DNA of 64,000 nt from Colwellia sp. 75C3 (GTDB taxonomy: Bacteria > Pseudomonadota > Gammaproteobacteria > Enterobacterales > Alteromonadaceae), in the NCBI RefSeq assembly GCF_002836255.1, contig NZ_PJAU01000048.1:62001-126000 (forward strand), in the 5' to 3' direction. The notes beneath the pieces are model-generated. The model had not been told where the DNA came from, made no database searches, and worked only from the letters and a program-made list of their open reading frames with translations. The position numbers were made by a program, and so were the translations under genes. Shown one piece after another: positions 46,267 through 54,354 of this stretch; the stretch's first letter is position 1; every line of letters starts with the position of its first letter.

Positions 46267-48477
46267 ATGAGATTTAGCCCCATTACGCTCAATTTATTTA
46301 TCATTTCAGGCATAACACTGGGCATGACTCTCGGTCTTAGTAGTCATGTCTATGCAGTCGAAAACAACAATAACTTAGTTTCCAATAACATGGATTACCA
46401 TCAAGTTAACCTGAATGACGTTAGCTCAGGCACCTTGCTTTTTAAGCAGAACAACAGCAAGCAATTTTTGCAAGCGCCTCAACTTAAAACCCAAGTCGAG
46501 ATAGAAATTAACGGTTTGGTAGCGAATGTGAAAGTGAAACAAAAATTTACGAATACTAGCAATAATTGGCAACACGGTGTTTATGCTTTTCCGTTACCTG
46601 ATAATGCGGCGATTAATCAACTTAAAATGCGTATTGGCGAACGCGTTATTGTTGGAGAAGTTCAAGAAAAAAAACAAGCGAGAAAAACCTTTAATAATGC
46701 TAAAAAAAGTGGCAAAAAGGCGGCGCTAATTGAGCAACATAGGCCTAACTTATTTACCACCCAATTGGCTAATATCCCGCCGAATGAAGAAGTTGAAGTA
46801 GAGCTAAATTACTTTCAACAGGTTGATTATCAAGCAGGGGAGTTCAGTTTACATTTCCCTATGGCAATAACACCGAGGTATCAACCTAAGGGCTCTAAAA
46901 TATCTGAAACGCATAATTCGTTACCCGCATTAATTTTTCAAGCGCGAGCGGCAACGCTAGTAGGCACTAGAACAGAAAAGAACTCAAACACCTCATTATT
47001 TGACCAAGATTCAAGTGTTGGTCAAGCCCAAGGCCCGTTTATTGATTTAACTGTTGATCTTTTTTCTGGCGCAGAGTTAGCGAAAGTTAATAGCATAAAT
47101 CATTCTTTAATCTCTCAACAACAAGAGCAAGGGCATTATACGCTTAAGATAGTCCACCAGCCGGTTGAAAAAGATTTCAAATTAACATGGCAATATCCCC
47201 CACAAACATTGCCTCAAATATTAAACTTTCAACAAGCTTATCAAAATAAAAAGTATGGTTTGTTAATGGTGTTACCTGGACTGTCGGCGTTGAATGAGAA
47301 CTCAGCTGCAAATAAGATAACGCCACTGCGCGAGCTTACTTTTGTATTAGATACCTCTGGCTCTATGGCCGGTGATTCTTTAGCACAAGCCAAGCAAGCA
47401 TTTAAATATGCACTAACGAGTTTAAACGAGCGTGACAGTTTTCAACTCATCGCTTTTAATTCGTACCCGACCAAACTTTTCCAAGCTCCCGTACTTGCCA
47501 ATGAAACGAATAAAAAACATGCTTGGCGTTTTGTCTCAGCGTTAGAGTCTACTGGCGGCACTGAAATTAAATCAGCGTTAGATTTAGTACTCAACGAAAA
47601 AGCTAATGGCAATGAAAAGCTCCAGCAAATTGTTTTTTTAACAGATGGTGCTGTAGGTAATGAAGCGGAAATTTTTTCAGATATAGAAAAAAGGATTGGT
47701 AATAAACGATTATTCACTGTTGGTTTAGGTACTGCACCTAACCGATACTTTATGAAAAAAGCGGCGGAGATAGGTCGTGGAAGTTATCAATTCATCAGTA
47801 ATCATAATGAATTGGTAAAACAAATGGACCGACTTTTTACCAAGTTGAGCCAACCAGTGCTGACCGATTTAAACATGAGTCTGAATGATCCAAACGGTGC
47901 GTTATTGACCACACCGAATCCTATTCCAGATGTTTATGCGAATGAGCCGTTATTTCTAAGTTATCAAGTAACAGGCGAACAAAGTGATAGTTTACTTACG
48001 GGTATATATCAGGGAAAAATCTGGTCAGTTAATATTGAAAATTATCAACAAGGCAATGTTGAAAATAATGTTTTAGGGGATATTGAGAGGAATAAAGCTA
48101 AGTCTACTAAGTCGGCACAGGAGCTAAATATACCGCCATTGGCAACCCTATGGGCAAGACGTAAAATTGCCGACCATTATCGTCAATTGATGTTATATAA
48201 AGATACTAAAGCAAAAGATAATATTATTGAACTTGCCTTGAAATATCATTTGGTTACGCCGTTCACCAGTCTAGTCGCGGTTGAAAAAGAAGTCTCTAGG
48301 CCACACCATCAAACAGCGATTGCTAAACAGTTAAAAAATATGTTGCCTGTGGGACAAAAGCTACCGTCCACAGCATTAAATTGGCAATGGCAATTTAATG
48401 GCGCGATATGTTTATTGATCATGTCAGTGATATCACTTTTGTTAATGCCGAGCCGAGAAGATAATGAACAAGGCTAA
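46267..48477 (+). CDS. Dedicated sortase target protein with VIT and VWA domains
   Basis: The 736-residue protein starts at ATG 46267 behind GGAGAAGAGG; an upstream frame to 46183 lacks a good site. It has a signal peptide (about residues 1-38), a VIT domain (about 55-200) and a VWA domain with an intact MIDAS motif D362-T-S-G-S366. The C-terminal sorting signal is L699-P-S-T-A703, a hydrophobic helix and a short charged tail. This matches the marine proteobacterial sortase target family (TIGR03788). The sortase should cut after Thr702 and attach the protein to an unknown acceptor. Its 3' end overlaps the sortase gene by 14 bases. Confidence 0.9.
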   Translation: MRFSPITLNLFIISGITLGMTLGLSSHVYAVENNNNLVSNNMDYHQVNLNDVSSGTLLFKQNNSKQFLQAPQLKTQVEIEINGLVANVKVKQKFTNTSNNWQHGVYAFPLPDNAAINQLKMRIGERVIVGEVQEKKQARKTFNNAKKSGKKAALIEQHRPNLFTTQLANIPPNEEVEVELNYFQQVDYQAGEFSLHFPMAITPRYQPKGSKISETHNSLPALIFQARAATLVGTRTEKNSNTSLFDQDSSVGQAQGPFIDLTVDLFSGAELAKVNSINHSLISQQQEQGHYTLKIVHQPVEKDFKLTWQYPPQTLPQILNFQQAYQNKKYGLLMVLPGLSALNENSAANKITPLRELTFVLDTSGSMAGDSLAQAKQAFKYALTSLNERDSFQLIAFNSYPTKLFQAPVLANETNKKHAWRFVSALESTGGTEIKSALDLVLNEKANGNEKLQQIVFLTDGAVGNEAEIFSDIEKRIGNKRLFTVGLGTAPNRYFMKKAAEIGRGSYQFISNHNELVKQMDRLFTKLSQPVLTDLNMSLNDPNGALLTTPNPIPDVYANEPLFLSYQVTGEQSDSLLTGIYQGKIWSVNIENYQQGNVENNVLGDIERNKAKSTKSAQELNIPPLATLWARRKIADHYRQLMLYKDTKAKDNIIELALKYHLVTPFTSLVAVEKEVSRPHHQTAIAKQLKNMLPVGQKLPSTALNWQWQFNGAICLLIMSVISLLLMPSREDNEQG

Positions 48478-49150
48478 TTCCAGTAATCGTTGTAAGAGCG
48501 ATAGTATCGTTCTTACAACAAACACAAAGGATAAGTTTAGTAAAAATCCTTATAAAATCATTTTATTAAGCTTAATTGTTATTGCCTGTTTATTACTGAT
48601 AAAACCAAGTTACCTGTACGCTAAATCAGTGCTTGCACAAGTATTGCTAAAACATGCGTGGCAAGAGACTCAGCAGACATATTTACAAGCTCCTGAACAA
48701 GATAAGCAGCAACATAGTCAGGAAAAATATCTGCCTTGGCAATGGGCAGATAGCTATCCGGTAGCAAAATTAACGTATAAAAAAAACAATGTGTCTTGGA
48801 TTATAATGGCAGGAATGACAGGACGCGCTATGGCGTTTGCACCCACTTGGCTTGAAGATTCAGCAAAGCCAAATCAATACGGCAATACAGTGATATCTGC
48901 ACATAACGACAGTCATTTTAATGTGCTAGAAGATAGCGATGTAGGGGAGGAGTTTTTATTGGAAGACCAACAAGGGAAAATATTAACTTACCGGATCACA
49001 ACTATTAATATTGTCTCGGAATATGATGTTTCATCGTATCTATTTCAAGATGAAACAATGATAACACTGATCACTTGTTACCCCTTTGAAGTGACAAATA
49101 AAATAAAAACACAACGACTAGTAATTCAAGCTGTGAAGTATAATCATTGA
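48464..49150 (+). CDS. Class GN sortase (proteobacterial dedicated sortase)
   Basis: The 228-residue transpeptidase has an N-terminal membrane anchor (about residues 30-50) and catalytic residues H147 (VISAHNDSHF), C205 (LITCYPF) and R218 (TQRLVIQ), which form the sortase His-Cys-Arg set. Its single target is encoded immediately upstream with a 14-base overlap, so the two are translationally linked. The dedicated one-sortase-one-substrate pair with a two-component regulator is the typical Gram-negative form. Confidence 0.92.
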   Translation: MNKANSSNRCKSDSIVLTTNTKDKFSKNPYKIILLSLIVIACLLLIKPSYLYAKSVLAQVLLKHAWQETQQTYLQAPEQDKQQHSQEKYLPWQWADSYPVAKLTYKKNNVSWIIMAGMTGRAMAFAPTWLEDSAKPNQYGNTVISAHNDSHFNVLEDSDVGEEFLLEDQQGKILTYRITTINIVSEYDVSSYLFQDETMITLITCYPFEVTNKIKTQRLVIQAVKYNH

Positions 49151-49177
49151 AAGGCTATGTTAATAATTGAGGTAACT

Positions 49178-49876
49178 ATGTGCGGCAGAATGAATTTTGA
49201 TAATAAGCACAGTAAAATAATAAGCGAATTTTTTGGCTGTAATTTTAGTGCACCATCAAACAGTAACCTCAGCCCAGGGCAAACAGTCGCAACGCTCGTT
49301 AGTAAAGGTTTAAGCGCTGCTTCAGCCGAAGATGATAAAAATCAGCAGTCACCTTTTAAGCAACTTGATAGCAATTGGGGTATTCAACCTAGCTGGTCAA
49401 AGCGACTACTTATTAATGCACAAAGTGAAACGGTACTCACCAAAAGTACCTTTAAAGAGGCGATTAAAACACACCGATGTTTAATTCCCTGTTCGGGCTG
49501 GTATGAGTGGCGAACTGAGGGAAATAATAAGAAAAAGTACCTTTTTAGCCACGTCAATGAAGAGCCATTATTGATGGCTGGTATTTGGTATTCCAATCAA
49601 GATGAAAGGCAAATTGAAAAGGTAAAGCAAAGCGAAAATCAAATTTCATACCCAGACTCATCAGGAAGTAATAAGCAAAATTCGAGTCCAAAAGCAAAGC
49701 AACAATTGGTAACGCTAACAACTGAGCCTAATGCAAAGTGTGCTGAATACCATCTACGTATGCCTGTAATTATACTACCTCAGTATCGTGATTTTTGGTT
49801 TCAATCCCCCGCAGAACAATTGTCGCCATTGTTTCAAGCTATCGATCAACGTTTTATCAAAATTTCTGCGGCTTAA
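49178..49876 (+). CDS. SRAP/YedK (HMCES-like) abasic-site-processing protein
   Basis: The 232-residue protein must begin at ATG 49178, because the catalytic Cys has to be residue 2 (MCGRMNF); a start further upstream would hide it. The Cys2 amine and thiol form a thiazolidine crosslink with abasic sites in single-stranded DNA. Other family features are the CSGWYEWR segment with its catalytic Glu and the late HLRMPVI His. It protects replication forks at abasic sites. It follows the sortase gene by 27 bases but has no evident functional link. Confidence 0.93.
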   Translation: MCGRMNFDNKHSKIISEFFGCNFSAPSNSNLSPGQTVATLVSKGLSAASAEDDKNQQSPFKQLDSNWGIQPSWSKRLLINAQSETVLTKSTFKEAIKTHRCLIPCSGWYEWRTEGNNKKKYLFSHVNEEPLLMAGIWYSNQDERQIEKVKQSENQISYPDSSGSNKQNSSPKAKQQLVTLTTEPNAKCAEYHLRMPVIILPQYRDFWFQSPAEQLSPLFQAIDQRFIKISAA

Positions 49877-50182
49877 TTTCTTGGTATTAACGAGGTAACC
49901 GAAAAGCATCTTTAATTATGCCAATTGGTTGTGCTTAACTTAGCTAACGCCTTCTAAAACGTATTTACTAAACACCCTTCAGATACACCTTGTCACTAAA
50001 TAGAAACATTAATGCAACTTAAGTGTCATGTTTTTACAGTTTAAGTGTCACATTTGCTCGGTAGACTTCGCCTCATACATTTAATGCTTCGATTCAGTCG
50101 TGCTAATGCATTCGCGCAATTACGCCGAACCATTAAGGCATTATCCATAAAAATATTAATTTTTAGCGAAGAAGGTAAATCT
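49877..50182. other. Upstream region of the TonB2 operon
   Basis: 306 bases. It holds two direct repeats of TTAAGTGTCA (see the entry at 50019-50050). The frame of the first operon gene stays open upstream to 50045, but the coding start is taken at 50183. Confidence 0.6.
50019..50050 (+). promoter_or_regulatory. Paired direct repeats upstream of the TonB2 operon
   Basis: TTAAGTGTCA occurs at 50019-50028 and again at 50041-50050, a period of 22 bases (two helical turns), and about 135 bases before the first start codon. This fits a regulator binding side by side. No regulator is identified. Confidence 0.5.
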
Positions 50183-51007
50183 ATGAAGTTATCTAAACTA
50201 GCGCAAGCAAGTTTGTTGTTGAGCGTAAGTACCACCAGCTTAGTTTTTTCATCTCTGTCGTTCGCAGAGCAACTCCCTGAAACTAATAGCGATCAATTGA
50301 CGCATGTTGTTAGCGCTGGTCAGCAAATCAATCATTCAGCCGCTAAATCACAACAAAAAGTAAATCGTTTTACTGACCAAGTACAAACTAAATTACAGCA
50401 ATTTCATGTGGTCACAAAAGAAGTTGATGGTCTCAGTGTTTATAACCAACAAATGCAAGCGCAGCTAGACAGCCAATTAACTGAACTAGCCCAGCTAGCT
50501 AAGTCGATGGAAGAAGTGAGTGTTATTGAACGTCAAATATCGCCATTAATGGCGCGTATGATTAGCACGTTAGATACTTTTGTAGACCTTGATATACCTT
50601 TCTTGCCAAGCGAAAGAACAAAACGTGTTGAAGATTTAAAAACCATGATGAATCGTGCGGATATCGCTGTTTCTGAGAAGTTTCGTCGGGTCCTCGAAGC
50701 CTATCAAATTGAAGTAGATTACGGCCGTACTATTGAAGCGTACAGCGGTATTTTACCGATTGATGGTAAACAAATGGATGTTGATTTTTTACGTATTGGC
50801 CGCGTCAGTTTGGTCTATCAAACCCGTGACGGTAGCCATTTAGGCGAATGGAAGCAATCTTCAACAGGAAGCGGTCAGTGGCAAACTCTGTCACAAGATT
50901 ATCGTTTAGGTATTAATAAAGCCTTACGTATCGCCCGTAAACAGCTAGCACCAGATTTGATTATGGTACCAGTGTCTTTCAATGAAACATCGACACAAGC
51001 AGAGTAA
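50183..51007 (+). CDS. DUF3450-domain periplasmic protein of the TonB2 cluster
   Basis: The 274-residue protein starts at ATG 50183 (GAAGGTAAATCT upstream) with a signal peptide ending near SFA. The body is helical and coiled-coil, matching DUF3450, which always accompanies TtpC-type TonB systems. It is probably a periplasmic accessory of the ExbB/ExbD/TonB motor. It is the first gene of a six-gene operon and is followed after two bases by ttpC. Confidence 0.88.
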   Translation: MKLSKLAQASLLLSVSTTSLVFSSLSFAEQLPETNSDQLTHVVSAGQQINHSAAKSQQKVNRFTDQVQTKLQQFHVVTKEVDGLSVYNQQMQAQLDSQLTELAQLAKSMEEVSVIERQISPLMARMISTLDTFVDLDIPFLPSERTKRVEDLKTMMNRADIAVSEKFRRVLEAYQIEVDYGRTIEAYSGILPIDGKQMDVDFLRIGRVSLVYQTRDGSHLGEWKQSSTGSGQWQTLSQDYRLGINKALRIARKQLAPDLIMVPVSFNETSTQAE

Positions 51008-51009
51008 TA

Positions 51010-52455
51010 ATGATGACTATTTATCCTAATGTAATAAAGAGCGTAATAAAAAACACAATCAAGAAAGCGTTGACCGTTTCTGCACTTTCAATTTCGCTAG
51101 CTTCTTTGAGTTCGGCTAGTTATGCACAAGATGCAGTGAATCTGGATGATTTATTAAATCAGCTAGCGCAAGGAAAAATCACGCAAACCAAGCAAAATCA
51201 AGCACGAGAAAGTGAATTTAAAGGCAAACTTAATCAACAGCAAAATATGCTGAATGACATGGGCTTACAGCGTGATAATGCCTTAGTACTGAGTGTGCAG
51301 CTTGAACAAAACTTTGCTGATAATGAAATTAACTTAGCAAATAAGGCTGAAGCTTTAGATAAACGTTTAGGTGAACTAAAAGAATTGTTTGGTGTGTTAC
51401 AGCAAGTATCAGGTGATACACGCAGTAAGTTTCAAACGTCAGTTATTTCTGCGCAAATACCCGGACGTGGGCAGTTTTTAGATGAATTTGCGCAAAGTAT
51501 GGGCTCAAGTTCAAAGCTTGCATCCATCAGCGAGATTGAGCGCCTATGGTTTGAACTACAACGTGAAATGACGCAAAGCGGAAAAGTAACCACGTTTAAC
51601 CGTGAAATTGTTTTAGCCAATGGCGACCGTAAAAATGCTGAAGTTACCCGTGTAGGTGGCTTTAATTTAATCTCTAATGGCAAATATTTGGAATACATTG
51701 ATGAAACTGGCTCGGTTGCAGAGCTTATGAGGCAGCCCTCAAGTCGCTACTTAGCATCAACGAGTGATTTGATTGAGAGCGGCGGCAATACCACTGCGTT
51801 TGCTTTAGACCCAACCGGTGGTTCAATATTAAGTTTATTAGTGCAAGCCCCTGATTTAAAAGAACGAGTAGACCAAGGTGGACCAGTGGGTTACATCATT
51901 TTAGCGATTGGTTTTGTCGGTCTACTTATCGCGCTAGAACGTTTAATTAGCTTAGTGCTTATTGGCTCTAAAGTTGAACGTCAGCTTAAGTCACCGATAG
52001 CATCGAGCGATAACCCGTTGGGTCGTGTTATGCAAGTTAAAGATAACAATCCAAACCTAGACACTGAAACCTTGGAGCTTAAATTATCTGAGTCTATTTT
52101 AAGAGAAGTACCCAAGTTATCCAAACGTCTCACCTTAATTAAAATCATCTCAGTGGTGGCTCCGTTAATCGGTTTACTCGGTACGGTAACGGGCATGATT
52201 AATACCTTCCAAGCGATTACCTTATTTGGTACTGGCGACCCTAAGCTGATGGCTGGCGGTATTTCTCAAGCGCTTGTTACTACCGTTTTAGGCCTAGTTG
52301 TTGCTATCCCAATGGTGTTTATCTTTGCCTACTTAAATGGTCGCAGTCGCAACATTGTTAATATTTTACAACAAGAAAGTACTGGGCTTATTGCTGAAAG
52401 AGCTGAGCGCGCAGAACTTGAAAATAGCCCTGAACTTGCAGGTCAAGGAGCATAA
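51010..52455 (+). CDS. ttpC: TtpC-like MotA/TolQ/ExbB-family protein of the TonB2 system
   Basis: The 481-residue protein has a signal sequence (cut near SYA), a periplasmic coiled-coil region (about 50-270) and a C-terminal MotA/TolQ/ExbB domain with three helices. The domain includes PLIGLLGTVTGMINTFQAITLFG and ISQALVTTVLGLVVAIP. TtpC adds an accessory proton-motive element to the TonB2 complex. It is in the correct order: DUF3450-ttpC-exbB2-exbD2-tonB2-TPR. Confidence 0.9.
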   Translation: MMTIYPNVIKSVIKNTIKKALTVSALSISLASLSSASYAQDAVNLDDLLNQLAQGKITQTKQNQARESEFKGKLNQQQNMLNDMGLQRDNALVLSVQLEQNFADNEINLANKAEALDKRLGELKELFGVLQQVSGDTRSKFQTSVISAQIPGRGQFLDEFAQSMGSSSKLASISEIERLWFELQREMTQSGKVTTFNREIVLANGDRKNAEVTRVGGFNLISNGKYLEYIDETGSVAELMRQPSSRYLASTSDLIESGGNTTAFALDPTGGSILSLLVQAPDLKERVDQGGPVGYIILAIGFVGLLIALERLISLVLIGSKVERQLKSPIASSDNPLGRVMQVKDNNPNLDTETLELKLSESILREVPKLSKRLTLIKIISVVAPLIGLLGTVTGMINTFQAITLFGTGDPKLMAGGISQALVTTVLGLVVAIPMVFIFAYLNGRSRNIVNILQQESTGLIAERAERAELENSPELAGQGA

Positions 52456-52458
52456 ATA

Positions 52459-52986
52459 GTGATTGCCTTAATGGAAATGTACGACGCCATTAATGAGTTT
52501 ATGGATACCGGTGGTCAAGTATTAATCGTGATCGCCGCTGTTATCTTCATTATGTGGTTATTGATTTTTGAACGCTTTGTTTTTGTTTTTTACAGCTACC
52601 GTAGCGTAAAGAAACACATGATTAGTGTATGGCAAGGTCGTAAGGATCAAACATCTTGGTACAGCGAGCAAATACGCAATGCGTTAATTTCTCGTGGTAC
52701 CACTAAATTGAATCGTAATTTAGCGCTTATCCAGTCTTTGGTTGTCTTGTGTCCGTTGTTAGGTTTACTGGGCACGGTGACCGGCATGATTGAAGTATTT
52801 GATGTGATGGCAATATCAGGCAGCGGCAATGCAAGGTCTATGGCGTCGGGTGTATCACGCGCCACTATCCCAACAATGGCGGGTATGGTCGGTTCGTTAT
52901 CAGGTGTGTTTACTGCAACCTGGTTACGCCGAAATGCTAAAAAAGAATCTGAATTGTTAGCCGACAGCTTGACGGTTAGTCATTAG
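52459..52986 (+). CDS. exbB2: ExbB-like protein of the TonB2 system
   Basis: This 175-residue MotA/TolQ/ExbB protein has three membrane helices and the motif CPLLGLLGTVTGMIEVFDVMA. It forms the proton channel and scaffold for ExbD2 and TonB2. The start is GTG 52459 behind AAGGAG; an ATG at 52471 is possible but sits too far from that site. A hairpin separates it from exbD2. Confidence 0.92.
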   Translation: MIALMEMYDAINEFMDTGGQVLIVIAAVIFIMWLLIFERFVFVFYSYRSVKKHMISVWQGRKDQTSWYSEQIRNALISRGTTKLNRNLALIQSLVVLCPLLGLLGTVTGMIEVFDVMAISGSGNARSMASGVSRATIPTMAGMVGSLSGVFTATWLRRNAKKESELLADSLTVSH

Positions 52987-53010
52987 TCATTAGCTATTAA
53001 ATCATAGCGG

Positions 53011-53041
53011 ATAACTGTTTCGTGTGAAGCGAAACAGTTAT
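53011..53041 (+). promoter_or_regulatory. Hairpin between exbB2 and exbD2
   Basis: ATAACTGTTTCG (53011-53022) pairs perfectly with CGAAACAGTTAT (53030-53041) around a seven-base loop. It lies in an 82-base gap that breaks an otherwise tight operon. It may tune relative ExbB and ExbD amounts by mRNA processing or partial termination. Confidence 0.6.
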
Positions 53042-53068
53042 TTAAAAATAGAATTGTAGGAGTTAGTT

Positions 53069-53479
53069 ATGCGTCACTTAAACCAAATGTTACAAGACCA
53101 AGATGAAAAAGAAGAAATTGATATGACCCCGATGTTAGATGTGGTTTTCATCTTATTGATTTTTTTCATCGTAACCGCCTCATTTGTTAAAGAAGCAGGT
53201 ATTGACGTTAATCGTCCAGAAGCGGCGACAGCGGTGAAAAAAGAACGTGCCAATATCTTAGTTGCTATAAGCGATAAAGGTGATATTTGGATCAATAAAC
53301 GTAAAGTAGATATTCGCAGTGTACAAGCAAATATTGAGCGTTTAAAAGCAGAAAACCCACAAGGTACTGTTGTGATTCAAGCCGATAAAAAATCTACCAC
53401 TGATACCTTAATTAAGGTGATGGATTCTGCACGTGCCGCCGGTGTTTATGACGTGTCTATTGCAGCACAAGATGCCTAG
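53069..53479 (+). CDS. exbD2: ExbD-like protein of the TonB2 system
   Basis: The 136-residue protein has one membrane helix containing the conserved Asp (PMLDVVFILLIFFIV). A periplasmic domain follows. It couples proton flow to TonB movement together with ExbB2. The ribosome binding site is TAGGAG. Confidence 0.93.
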   Translation: MRHLNQMLQDQDEKEEIDMTPMLDVVFILLIFFIVTASFVKEAGIDVNRPEAATAVKKERANILVAISDKGDIWINKRKVDIRSVQANIERLKAENPQGTVVIQADKKSTTDTLIKVMDSARAAGVYDVSIAAQDA

Positions 53480-53499
53480 AAATAGGCTTGGGAGTTAAT

Positions 53500-54195
53500 A
53501 TGTTAACAAGCATACCAAAAAATATGGCACAGGATGTGTCACAACAAATGTCGCAGGACATATCTAAAGATATAATTGTACGTAGTGGTACTCGTTATGT
53601 AATCGCTGGAGTATTAGCGTTAAGCATGACTTTCCTTTTACTTTGGGGTATGCAGAAGCTAATCGCCGGGGGAAATGAAGTAATGACAGACCCAGCTAAA
53701 GGCAGTGTGCTTGATTTTATCCGCTTAAAACAAGATGAAACCATTGTAAAAAAAGAGCGAAAACCACAAAAACCAGCAAAACCAAAAGAGCCACCACCAC
53801 CAATGAACGCACCGAAAATGCAACAATCTAACCCTAATGCTAATGCGGTTAAAAGTAGTTTTGCAGCGGATATTCAAACGGATATGGGCTTGGCAGGCGG
53901 TTTAAGTTTAGATACAGGTGATGGTGATTATTTACCGATTGTTAAAGTTGCCGCTATTTACCCACGTCGAGCACAATCTCGTGGCATTGAAGGATTTGTT
54001 ATTGTTGAGTTTGTTGTGACAAAAACAGGTGCAGTGAGTAATGCCGTGGTTGTTCAAGCAAAACCCGAAGGGGTATTTGATCGGGCAGCGCTTGATGCGG
54101 TTGCCAAATTCAAATACAAACCACGTGTTGTTGATGGTATTGCGATGGAAGTTGCGGGCGTACAAAACAAGATTAGCTTTGAAATTGATGGCTAA
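53500..54195 (+). CDS. tonB2: TonB2 energy-transducing protein
   Basis: The 231-residue protein starts at ATG 53500 behind GGGAG; a TTG at 53488 is less likely. It has an N-terminal membrane helix (about residues 35-57), a short Pro/Lys-rich spacer (KPQKPAKPKEPPPP) and a C-terminal TonB domain with YPRRAQSRGIEGFVIVEF and FDRAALDAVAKFKYKPRV. It transfers energy from ExbB2/ExbD2 to outer-membrane receptors. Confidence 0.93.
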   Translation: MLTSIPKNMAQDVSQQMSQDISKDIIVRSGTRYVIAGVLALSMTFLLLWGMQKLIAGGNEVMTDPAKGSVLDFIRLKQDETIVKKERKPQKPAKPKEPPPPMNAPKMQQSNPNANAVKSSFAADIQTDMGLAGGLSLDTGDGDYLPIVKVAAIYPRRAQSRGIEGFVIVEFVVTKTGAVSNAVVVQAKPEGVFDRAALDAVAKFKYKPRVVDGIAMEVAGVQNKISFEIDG

Positions 54196-54320
54196 AAATT
54201 TCAAAGAATTCAAAGGTATGAATCTGTCATTACTGAAGTGTTTAATCGAACGTAGCATGGATGCTACTTAGTAGAATATGCAGGACGTACATTCTGTTGA
54301 ATCCATTATTAAGTTTTATA

Positions 54321-54342
54321 AATTATCTATTAATAGATAATT
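54321..54342. promoter_or_regulatory. Perfect 22-bp palindrome before the TPR gene
   Basis: AATTATCTAT (54321-54330) and ATAGATAATT (54333-54342) are perfect arms around a TA centre. It ends 12 bases before the start codon and overlaps the leader, so it could be an operator or an RNA hairpin limiting translation. Confidence 0.6.
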
Positions 54343-54354
54343 AAGGGGCAAGTT

